Source: Taudactylus pleione (lineage: Eukaryota > Chordata > Amphibia > Anura > Myobatrachidae). From it: a DNA stretch of 64,000 nucleotides. The translations under genes and the position numbers were made by a program. This document shows positions 1 through 11,100 of the stretch, one piece after another. Numbering within the stretch: the first letter of the stretch is position 1; each line of letters opens with the position of its first letter. The notes beneath the pieces are model-generated. The model did no database searches. It was not told the origin of the DNA and saw only the letters and a list, made by a program, of their open reading frames with translations. The stretch lies in the NCBI GenBank assembly GCA_031769625.1, contig JAUIMM010000001.1, forward strand, positions 1,240,001 through 1,304,000, given 5' to 3'.

Positions 1-1532
1 GTCTGCCCTGTTCCACTTGTCCACATGTCCGTGGTTAAGTGGACATTGGGTACAACGGCATTTTTCAGGACACTGAGGACACTTTTTCTGATGTTTCTGT
101 ACAGTCTCGGTATCGCCTGCCTAGTGAAGTGGAATCTAGACAGGATTTGGAACCGGGGACACACTACCTCCATCAATTGTCTAAATCCCACTGCACTAAT
201 GGCGGATACCGGACGCACGTCTAACACCAACATAGCAGTCAAGGCCTCAGTTATACGTTTTGCTTCAGGATGACTGCTGTCGTACTTCATCCTCCTCGCT
301 AAGGACTGTTGGAGGGTCAATTGTTTAGTAAAAGTAGTGGTGTTCCTACTTCCTCTCTGGGATGATGAACGACTCCCAGCAGCAGCAACAGCAGCAGCGG
401 CAGCAGGAGGCGTAGCAATGCAGGATCCTCCGGAGGAATCCCGGATAGGAGAGTCAGTCATGCCAGTGACATGGCCTGCAGGACTACTTCCGATCCTGAC
501 TAAGGAGGAAATTGACGAGGAGGGAGTTGACGGTGTGGTTTGCAGGCGCTTGGATACAACAGGACAATGGGATTTAGGTGTCCCTGGACTGCTTACGGTC
601 TTAGCCAAAGTTTCGGAACTGGACAGTAACTTTTTATGAACGCGCTGCAGGTGCCGTATAAGGGAGGATGTTCCTAGGTGGTTAACGTCCCTACCCCTAC
701 TTATTTCACCTTTACATATGGTACATATGGCAAGACAGTTGTTGTCCGGATTTGGATAGAAATATTGCCAGACCAAAGAGGTGGAATGTTTGGTCTTCTG
801 CCCAGGCATGCCTGTGATGAGCTTTTTCATCCCACGGACAACAACTGTCTCCCCCGGAGCCTGATTTAAACAAACCACATCACCATTAGAATCCTTCTCG
901 CCAACTTCCTCCTCAGCCCCAGCTACACCAGTATCCTCATTCTGTTGTACTTCAACAGTGACATCTTCAATTTGCATATCAGCAAGTGGACTGTGGGTGC
1001 TCCTTTCAGCACTTGCAGGGGGCATGCAAATGGTGGGAAGAGCCACCTCTTCCCGTCCAGTGCTGGGAAGGTCAGGCATCGCAACCACCACCACACTTGG
1101 ACTCTCCTTGGGGATTTGTGATATCTTCTTAGAACGCACAGTTCTTCACTGTGCTTTTGCCAGCTTAACTCTTTTGATTTTTTTAGTGGGAGGAGGGTTT
1201 CCATCGTCATGTGAAGCTGAACCACTAGTCATGTACATAGGGAAAGACCTTAGCCATTCCTTTCCACCATGTGTCGTAAATGGCATATTGGCAAGTTTAC
1301 GTTTCTCTTCAGATGATTTAAATGTTTTTTTCAAGGTCATTTTCCTGAACTTCTTTGCCATTTGGGATTGTATGTGCCTTCTACTATGACATTGGGCATC
1401 GGCCTTGGCAGACAACGTTGATGGCATGTTATCGTCTATGTCATGACTAGTGGCAGCAGCTTCAGCACTAGGAGGAAGTGGTTCTTGATCTTTCTCTATT
1501 TTATTTTTATCGGAGAAAGTTTGGTCCTCCAT
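1..1532 (-). pseudogene. hAT-family transposase, N-terminal part, decayed (copy A)
   Basis: Minus-strand reading starts at ATG 1532. An acidic/Ser-rich N-terminal region runs to an in-frame TGA at 1146-1148, then the same frame continues to the window edge and contains a BED-type zinc finger (C-x2-C then H-x4-H). The shared TGA in copy B shows the break predates the duplication. Transposase of this type would cut and rejoin its own element ends; this copy cannot make a full protein without readthrough. Confidence 0.8.
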
Positions 1533-1574
1533 TTATGTTATATCGATTTGATATATACGGGCGGCTAAGGCGCA

Positions 1575-3165
1575 CACAAACACAGAAATATTTTTTATTT
1601 TTGCTGGAGAGTAGTGCACTTTGTGGGTTACACCACCCTTTAAGAAATGAGCCAGCCAGCTCTTTACTTATGGGACACAGGCACACGCTTGGTGCTGCTC
1701 CTTTGTTGATGCACGTGTGGCTACTGCGCACACAATTCACAAACTAGAAAAAAATTTTTTATGTGGTTTGTTTGTAGTGTACTTTGGGGGTTACAGCACC
1801 CTTTAATGGTCAAGCCAGCCGGCCCTTTACTTATGACACAGGCGCACACTTGGCACTAATTTGTTGATGCACGTGCGGCTACTGCGCACACAATTCACAA
1901 ACACAGAAAATATTTTTTTATTTGGTTTGGAGTGTACTTTGGGGGTTACAGCACCCTTTAACGGTCAAGCCAGCCGGCCCTTTACTTATGACACAGGCGC
2001 ACGCTTGGCACTACTTTGTTGATGCACGTGCGGCTACTGCGCCACAATTCACAAACACAGAAAATATTTTTTTATTTAGTTTGGAGTGTACTTTGGGGGT
2101 TACAGCACCCTTTAACGGTCAAGCCAGCTGGCCCTTTACTTATGACACAGGCGCACGCTTGGCACTACTTTGTTGATGCACGTGCAGCTACTGCGCACAC
2201 AATTCACAAACACAGAAAATATTTTTTTATTTGGTTTGGAGTGTACTTTGGGGGTTACAGCACCCTTTAACGGTCAAGCCAGCTGGCCCTTTACTTATGA
2301 CACAGGCGCACGCTTGGCACTACTTTGTTGATGCACGTGCGGCTACTGCGCACACAATTCACAAACACAGAAAATATTTTGTTATTTGGTTTGGAGTGTA
2401 CTTTGGGGGTTACAGCACCCTTTAACGGTCAAGCCAGCTGTCCCTTTACTTATGACACAGGCGCACGCTTGGCACTACTTTGTTGATGCACGTGCGGCTG
2501 CTGCGCACACAATTCAAACACAGAAAATATTTTTTTATTTGGTTTGGACTGGAGTGTACTTTGGGGGTTACAGCACCCTTTAACGGTCAAGCCAGCCGGC
2601 CCTTTACTTATGACGCAGGCGCACGCTTGGCACTACTTTGTTGGTGCACGTGCGGCTACTGCGCACACAATTCACAAACACAGAAAATATTTTGTTATTT
2701 GGTTTGGAGTGTACTTTGGGGGTTACAGCACCCTTTAATGGTCAAGCCAGCCGTCCCTTTACTTATGACACAGGCGCACGCTTGGCACTACTTTGTTGAT
2801 GCACGTGCGGCTGCTGCGCACACAATTCAAACACAGAAAATATTTTTTTATTTGGTTTGGACTGGAGTGTACTTTGGGGGTTACAGCACCCTTTAACGGT
2901 CAAGCCAGCCGGCCCTTTACTTATGATGCAGGCGCACGCTTGGCACTACTTTGTTGATGCACGTGCAGCTACTGCGCACACAATTCACAAACACAGGAAA
3001 TATTTTTTTATTTGGTTTGGAGTGTACTTTGGGGGTTACAGCACCCTTTAACGGTCAAGCCAGCCGGCCCTTTACTTATGACACAGGCGCACGCTTGGCA
3101 CTACTTTGTTGATGCACGTGCGGCTACTGCGCACACAATTCACAAACACAGAAATTTTTTTTTTT
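1575..3165. repeat. 155-bp tandem array inside the hAT element, copy A (nine units plus one diverged)
   Basis: Each unit runs from a GGAGTGTACTTTGGGGG motif through GCACGTGC and CTACTGCGCACAC to an A/T-rich CAGAAAATATTTTTT stretch. The first unit (about 1580-1740) is diverged. Two units have lost CAAA near the ACAC tract and gained GGACT. The array lies upstream of the transposase start in transcript orientation. Overlapping open frames here are by-products. Confidence 0.92.
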
Positions 3166-3254
3166 TTTTAGCACTTGGGGGGAGCACCCCTGACAGACAG
3201 AGCACCCCCTGGACAACACTACAGCACCCCTTTAGGACTGGGACACTGCACAGT

Positions 3255-3445
3255 ACTTTGGAGTGGATACAGCCCCTATGGACAATTGACTGCACAACAC
3301 AGTCCAGCCAGCCCCTATGGACTTTGAAGTAGTGGACACAGCCCCTATTGACAACAGCAGCACAGCACAACACAGCCAGCCCCTGTGGACTTTGAAGTAG
3401 TGGACACAGCCCCTATGGACAACAGCAGCACAGCGCAGCACAGCA
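3255..3445. repeat. Three imperfect units of about 75 bp (CAGCCCC-rich), copy A
   Basis: The phrase cagcccctatgg...ctttgaagtagtggac recurs three times and is followed by CAGCA and ACTAC short repeats to about 3500. Copy B has the same at about 49350-49540. It lies between the 155-bp array and the transposon end. Confidence 0.7.
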
Positions 3446-3828
3446 CAGCACAACACTTCTCTGCACTACACTACACTACACTACACTACACAGCCCAGCC
3501 AGTCCTAACTCCCACCCTCCCTCTTCACTGTACACAGCCGAGTGAGAAAATGGCGCCGATGCGGCTACCTTATATAGGATCCAAAACCCGCGAGACCCGG
3601 AAGGCGGGATGATGATGTTTTGCCTCGATTTCAGATCCGAGTCTGGCGGGAAAAGTCGAGCTTGACTTGTCCCCCAACATCCCCCCATTGTGTCAATGTG
3701 GCCAATGTGAAATTATTAGAAGGTGTAAAATGGTTGATTTGGGGGCATTGTAGGTGTAATTTGAATTTTGGCACTACTATGGGGCCTATATTGAACTAGC
3801 GGATACTATGGGGCATACATTGAACTCG

Positions 3829-4429
3829 AGGCCTGATTCAGAGCCGCTCATAAGCGGCCGCTCGTTCGCTCCGAGCGATGTTCGCACAACTGCGCATGCG
3901 TATGGGTCGTAAAATACGCATGCGTCAACCAGTCATTGCGGTCGGAATTCGTGTGCTCGTAAAGCAGCGAGGGGCTGTTAATTTGAGTGACAGAATGTAC
4001 CGTTTGTGGGTGGTAACAGGGGAAGGTGCTTGAAAACGGGGGAGTAGAGATCCGAACGCAGGCGTGCCAAACGGTCAAAATGGTGTTTAATGGGTGTGCA
4101 TAATTAACAAAGCAGCGTCATCGACCACGTCACTTGGTTGTCTTTTAGCCTGAACTGCTTGCAGTGATTGCGGGAAGTAAATCCTACCACAAGCACTGTG
4201 AGCAGTTCAGACGCCTTTCGATGTTCCCGATTAATCAAATAAATAGCGGAGATGACGTATGATGCAAACTGCAAAGGGGCGTCTTTACAAAATAGCGAGC
4301 ACATTTTTCGAACGCTCGCTCTGACATAGAGGCGTCCACAGACCGCAAAGTGCGAGCGCTCAATTTAAATATCCGGCCCCTTTTTCAGAACGACCGTCAG
4401 CAAATAGCATCTGACTCTGAATTAGGCCC
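3829..4429. mobile_element. PIF/Harbinger-like MITE upstream of PHF7, copy A
   Basis: The left terminus AGGCCTGATTCAGAGCC and the right terminus (reverse complement GGGCCTAATTCAGAGTC) form terminal inverted repeats, flanked by TCG on both sides. The interior is GC-rich with short palindromes such as ATACGCATGCGT and no coding sequence. A 3-bp target duplication fits PIF/Harbinger. Confidence 0.7.
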
Positions 4430-4944
4430 TCGGTCATTACTAGGGGGCATAAAATTAACAACCAGTGTGGGGAGAGGTCTCTCTCTTGAAGCATTGGGAT
4501 GGGGGCCCCTTCAAAATGTTGCTATGGGACCCTTGAAGTTTTGGCTACACCCCTGTCCAGGCCTAATGGAAGTATACAATGCATATAAGTATGATTACAG
4601 ATATTCATTACATTCGGTGTATAAGCACAGTATGCTGTGAATGCGCATTTATAGTATACGTGGGCTATACTAAGTGGTAATAATGTTAAATTCATGAACT
4701 TGATGTTGCTTATTTTTACAAGAAGCTCCCAGTTGCCTTACAGTGATTCTCTTTGGTTTGCGAGAACTAGTGATCCAGGCAGCAGGTACTGTACATGTGC
4801 GCAGCGCTGCCACCGGGAAATATGGGGCCTAGTAAAACAGCGCTCCCCGTCCGGTCCCCTTACTGCTGTACCCCCCATTCCCCCCAATAGAGGCCCTGTG
4901 TGCATGATGGAGACCATGAGTCAGAAGCCTGGCCTGCCATGGTT

Positions 4945-4981
4945 ATGCAAATCAGTGATGTCACAGAGGCCAGTGACATCA
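4945..4981 (+). promoter_or_regulatory. Candidate PHF7 promoter elements, copy A (octamer plus inverted CRE-like pair)
   Basis: An octamer ATGCAAAT at 4945-4952 is followed by TGATGTCA at 4956-4963 and its reverse complement TGACATCA at 4974-4981, one base off the CRE consensus TGACGTCA. They lie 160-190 bp upstream of the start codon and are unchanged in copy B. CRE-like sites bind CREM/ATF factors, common in germ-cell promoters. Function is inferred from motif and position only. Confidence 0.35.
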
Positions 4982-5137
4982 TAGCACAGGACTGCAGGTC
5001 AGGCTCACACAGAGCAGCAGACACATTATAGTTACAGATTCTTAGAGAGGTGCATCGTTTTTATTATAAGATGAATTTTCTCTAATTGTACAACTAGAGA
5101 AGCTTCTAAGAGGCTGTACGACTTAATGTGAGGCGTC

Positions 5138-5151
5138 ATGGCCTCCCCTAG
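5138..5151 (+). CDS. PHF7: PHF7 copy A exon 1 (start codon)
   Basis: A 14-bp coding part begins with ATG and ends at a strong donor (G|GTAAGTG). It joins in phase to the basic residues encoded by exon 2. A 5' UTR must lie upstream; its start is not visible. Confidence 0.8.
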
Positions 5152-8100
5152 GTAAGTGAGAAGAAGCCGGGACACTTTAGCATTGGTTTTACAATTGTTG
5201 TTATTTGTTTTTGGGAGAGGGGATTGTATTATTTTCCTTATTTAAAACAGCTTGAATTATTTTTAAATGCAATAGTACTAAGTAATGTGTACATACCTGT
5301 AATATAGTTGCCTAGTCGTTACAGTTAGCCGTCCAATCAACATATAACGCTAAATTCAAAATGATCAGGGGAAACAACAATTTAATAATACTCAGACATG
5401 AGTCTGTAGGCAGAGCTAGTCCTGCACGGGGACTACTGGTCTCCCAATATATACTTACATATGAGAATGTTCAATGAGGTACAACCTATATGGTTACATC
5501 TCAGAGAGAAATCCTAAAAAGAAATATATTAATAACACTCAAGGGCACTTATCTGCTTATATAATCTATATACATTCTGCAGAGTTTGGTAATAATCACT
5601 TAGTCACATATAAATCTCTGCCATCATAATCGTGTTGGATGCACAGACTGTAGAATGTCATTAGCAGCTGCAGCATCATACAAATACAATACTGGGAATC
5701 TCCCAAACAGGTCTTTGCAGTGTGATTGAATTTACATACATAGAAATATGATTTGTACTGGCAGAACCTGGCTTAGGATAGTAATTAGGCACAGCATCCA
5801 GGTATTTACACACAGGATTAAGACTAATCCATATAAACTAAATTTGCCACAATGTTTGAGTCACAGGTTGGGTATATGTGTTTGTTATAAGATAGGTTAA
5901 CAAGTCCCCATTATGACTGGGCTATTACCAAATGTAAGAAGACTTATCTGTAGAGAGTACCTCCAGGTAATATGTAGGAGAGGGTATGTACATGAAAGAC
6001 CCCAGACCATGAGTGACAACCTGCTTCTGCTGTTACTCTGTTATACAGACCCCATCCTTTTTCAGGTTCTCATAATGTGTTACTACTGACTACTGTACGT
6101 TTCTCATGCCACACCAGTCTCCCTGCTCTCTCATCCACCGTCCTCTGTATAATGGTGTGACAGCAGAAGAAGGTTAGCACTCATGGTCTGGGATCTTTCA
6201 TCTACAATCTGCCTCCTATATACTACCTAACATTGGTGTAATTACCATAGGTGCAAGGGGTGCAGCTGCTATACAGCCCAGAGCTGAGGGGGAACCCTTC
6301 CTTGTCATAGTTACATGTATTATATATATATTTCACCATTGGGTGATACATATGAGCTGTCATATTGCATTAGTTTTGTAACAAGTACTCAGTGAAGATT
6401 ACGGATTTGCATGCAAAGCAAAAATATACAAATACAATTCCGACTAACTAACACTTTGGTTTGATGCACCTGGTGCAGATGGACAGGCTCATGTATGAAA
6501 GTAAAGTCCCACATCACACACCTGGAAATACACAGGGTGTTATAAGGCAGTGCATGCATTTGCAGGCCCAGATAGCCTCAGATAGTACACTTCTGCCAAT
6601 GTACCATTTACATACACAAATGTGACACCTGTAATAGGCACAGTCCTGATGTCCCCTCACTCTCATGATATTATGTAAGACATACTGTAAGTGAGATGGA
6701 GCCGAGCAGTATTCTAGGAGAAAAAACAGGTAAATGCGGTGGTTCTAGTGTCGGTTGGGTGTGGAAGTGATGCAATCTTTCATCATGCACAATTATATTT
6801 TCTAGTGTATCTGCAGCTGCTGTATACCCACAGAGGTGCAGAGTCATTGTCTGAGGGCAGTCCCAGGGACTGTGGCCTGTTGAATCACGTTTGCACATAG
6901 AGAAGTGTCCAACTTCTTGCAGTTTGTAAATGACCCTTAATGAAAGCAATCTGATTGGATTATTGCACAGTTACACATAACCCCTATACAGTATATGTGT
7001 GCACAATCTTTACCTCTTAGCGTGTGGTTGCTGTGAAGCCTTTGGGTGGAAGTCATACATGTAGTTATGGTTTGGTTGGACATTAAGGGTCTAGTGTGGC
7101 TGTTTCTGATCCTCTGGTCTTTCGGCACCTTGCGACCCACTTCCACTAAAGCGCCAGCTCTCAGAATACACTGTATAGGACACATACATAAAGGAGGGTT
7201 ATTATGATTTGCACATTTATGGCATCATTTTGTTTTTGTATCTTTGTTTAGGAAAAGAAAGCGAAAGACAAATAGGGATCCGGCTCCAAGCTCATCGCTG
7301 GACGCCGCTCCCGGTAAGAGAGGAGCCAGGAGAAGTCTTATTACACCTTCAGTAATATAACTGTAATTACACACATTGCTGGTGTCCTGAGAGCTGCCTC
7401 CTAGTAATTATACAGTGGGTCATTAATAATAATAATGCTCTTTATGGATTATGGGTAGTTCTCCCGCACAGCTTTACATTGTTGTAAAATGATTGCTCTG
7501 TATTGTACCACAGTGCTCGGTGCAGGTCTCAGCCACTATCTAGTTACTAGGAGCTGTCATGTCTGTGTGATATTCCAGCAATGATACAGTATCCCAAATG
7601 CTGCTATTGTTGGGGAGGGGGAACCATGTCAGAACTAGTCCCATAATACAATGTTATATAAATGATATATTCTTGGGGGCTGTAAACAGGAACAATCAGA
7701 CATTGTTTGGAGATACCTTTACCCTCCCCAGTAATTACAATATTGGGCACATTATGCTGGAATATCTGTAAGTGATGGTGATTACCGGTGATTATATCAT
7801 ACATGCCTACTCTCCCGGAGCGTCCAGGAGGCTCCCAAAAATTGTCTTGCACTCCCAGCCGCCTGGATAAGTGGTCAAGTCTCCCGGGCGGCCACATTCC
7901 CTTGGACCCCCACACACACCCCTGCAGCGGAGGGGCAGATAAAGCGATTTGTGATGAAACGCATCATGATGGCCTTGCCCCCTGCTTCACAATCCTGGTA
8001 ATCTCGTGATTGTGTAGTGGGGACGGGGCCACGATGAGGCTATTCTACCATCACGCCCCCGCACCGCCCCATGAGCCCCATCACATCCCCCGTCCTGTTA

Positions 8101-11100
8101 TATAACCTATGCTCCCTCCCTCTGTATGCTCTGCCAGCTACAGTCCCACCAGCCCCTATTATCTTAGCATTATGCTCTCCCTCTAGTCTATGAGCTCTAA
8201 TTAGCGCCACCATCTACCCTCTGTCTCACAGCTGCCATCCTTCACCAACCTTGTATGTACTTGTGCTGTATTGTAGGTGTAAGTTGTATTTTGTATGATT
8301 TATATCTCTCCGGCACTACATTATTATTACTTATTTATGAACAGTTATATATATATATTCCCTATCACTTGGAGACACATTACTGCAGGGTTAATTATTT
8401 TCAATTTTTTGGCAAAAGCAAATTAACCTGCCAGTGTGTTTTTGTTTTTGTGTTTTTTGGAGTGTGGGATGAAACCTGAGGAAACCCACCTAAACACAAG
8501 GAGAACATGCAAACTCTACACTCATAGTGGCTTGATCAGGAATCGAACTCAGGACATTATTGCATGATGACACTCATTTTAAACATGTATTGCTGGAGGT
8601 GACACACACACATAATAGCACATCTTACAGCTAACCTCTTATCTTGCTTCCACAGAATGCGTTTTCTGCGGCCGTGCAGAGAATGACGTGGCCAAATTTG
8701 GAGAGTTGCTAACTAATAGCAAAGAGAAGCTGACAGTCCACCACTACTGCCTGGTATATATGCTAATAAATGATTGATGAACATCAGTATACATACACAC
8801 ACAGGGTGGGACTGGCCCACAGGGGTATAGGGGAAATCCCCGGTGGGCCCCACTGTCTGAAAGCCCCACCCCCTCCTCTAGGCGTCATGCTCCAGACTGT
8901 GCACTGAATTGTACATTGTTACTATATTAGAGGGTCAGTTACCTTGTGGAGCAGGACCCCTGATAAACATCAGTTCATGATTCACTTCTATAGAAACTAC
9001 ATCAAGATTTGCCTAATGGTTAGCCAAGCAAATTTCGCAGCTGTCCACACCCCCTCTATTGGATGACCACACCTCTTTGTTGGATGACCACACCCCCTCT
9101 GACGGATAGGCCCCTATCACTGCTTTTCCCTGGTGAGCCCTTTATGCCCCAGTACGACACAATATATATATATTTCCTCCATTTTTAACTTTATACATAG
9201 TGAATATTTTTTTGCGGAATCTTCCCCTAAGGATATGTAGATATCTGCACAGTTAATGCTAAATGCAGGAAACAGTGTAACAATGTACTCCCAGTAATAA
9301 CACGGGAATATACGCTACAGACACAAGTGTATCACATTGTTATTGGGAATGCAGTACAGGTGTTAGCTCAGTGATTATACCCATAAGTACATCTCCCCTC
9401 TCTCTCTGATCCAGCTGCTATCCACCGGTATGCCGCAAAGAGGCAGAGACAGCCAAGGATTCTACGGCTTCCTCTTCACGGACGTGCGGAAGGCAGCGAG
9501 ACGGGCAGCAGAGATGGTGAGGGGGCTGATCATGGTGATACTTCCTCATGTTGTGTGACCGGCGCCCAGCAAACATTCTCTTTTTATGTCACAGGAAAAC
9601 TGAATTACACATATTGTGCCTGATCCTGAGTACACACATCGTCTAGTGTGTACCCAGCATAAAGTTGGGTACACACTAGGTCGACAACCTATCTGACGAT
9701 TGGTAAGTGTATACTTACCAATTCGTCTGCCCAATGTGCCGGGCTTGACAGCTCAAATGGGAGGGCATTTAAATCGCCCACCCAGTTGAGCTGACAATCA
9801 CCGCCAGGTCTAGCTGTATGTGTACGGGTGATAGGCGGATCGTCCGTACATACCAGCAGATGGCCGATGTATCTTTCAGATATATCGGCAATCGGCTATG
9901 CCACACAACAGATCAGATATGGCTGTGAACGACGTCTCCTATACACATGTACACACCCGGCGATGCACTATAGATATATCACCCATTTAAGCGAGCAGGT
10001 GATATATCTATCAGTGTGTACCTGGCTTTAGAGGTGCTGTTTCCTATCTCTTCGGCTATGGAGCAGCACAGAAGGTGGTTAGCAGAGGACCTGGCTATAC
10101 GTGTTAATTACAGTGATGATTTTATTATTAGTAAAGGGGTTATTTAGGGGTGGGTAAGGGAAGCCAGCACTCAGGATCCTGGTGGTCAGAATCCCGATGC
10201 AGGCATCCTGACAGGTTTAGGATACTGACACCTGCAGGTAAGTATCCTAAACCCTCCCCCTAAACCTATCACTCCCTCCCCACAGCCAAACCTGTCCCTC
10301 CCTCCCCGCAGCCTAAACCTGTCCATCCTTCCCCACAGCCTAAACCTGTCCCTCCCTCCCCGCAGCCTAAACCTGTTGCTCCCTCCCCACAGTCTAAACC
10401 TGTCCCTCCCTCCCCGCAGAATAAACCTGGCCCTCCCTCCCCATAGCCTAAACATGTCCCTCCCTCCCCACAGCCTAAACCTGTCCCTTCCTCTCCACAG
10501 CCTAAACCTAGCCCTCCCTCCCCGCAGCCTAAACCTGTCCCTCGCTCCCCACAGCCTAAACCTGTCCCTCCCTCCCCACAGCCTAAACCTGTCCCTCCCT
10601 CCCCGCAGCCTAAATCTGTTCCTCCCTCCCCACAGCCTAAACCTATCCCTCCCTCCCCACAGCCTAAACCTGTCCCTCCCTCCCCGAAGCCTAAACCTCT
10701 CTTCCCTTCCCCCCTGCAGCTTAAACCTAGCCCTCCCCCAAGTGCCTAATCCTAACCCCTAGCACCCTCCCCCTATCACGCAATACTTACCGTCGGGATG
10801 CCTTTGGTTGGGATGCTGGTGCCGGGTACTAAATGGTGTCTGGATTCCAGCACTGGCATTCTGAGCGCCGGCTTCCCGACAGCTGGGAAATAAACTACAT
10901 CCCATTATATATAGTGGGGAACCTCCTTACACCCATTGTTCTTCTCTTACTCACTATTGTCATTTGTCATTTATAATGTTTGCAGACCTGCACAGTGTGT
11001 AAGGAACCGGGAGCATCCATCCACTGCAGCAGGAAGGGCTGCACAGAGAACGTGCACTTCCCATGTGGCCAGGAGAAGGGCTTCATCTCCCAGTATGCCG

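Larger units (their letters stand above)
1..3690 (-). mobile_element. hAT transposon, copy A (left end outside the window)
   Basis: This is the same element as at about 44388-49765, cut by the window start. It holds the N-terminal and BED-finger part of the transposase (minus strand, about 1-1532), the 155-bp array and a CAG/GGAC-rich end. The right boundary is set by loss of similarity to transposon features and is approximate. Confidence 0.6.

Noticed and set aside
2480..2896. Overlapping 64-138 codon frames in the 155-bp array
   Set aside because: The same translated string recurs with every unit; the array is upstream non-coding DNA of a transposon.
10376..10762. Pro/Ser/Leu repeat protein on plus and Arg/Gly repeat protein on minus
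   Set aside because: By-product of the 27-bp intronic minisatellite.
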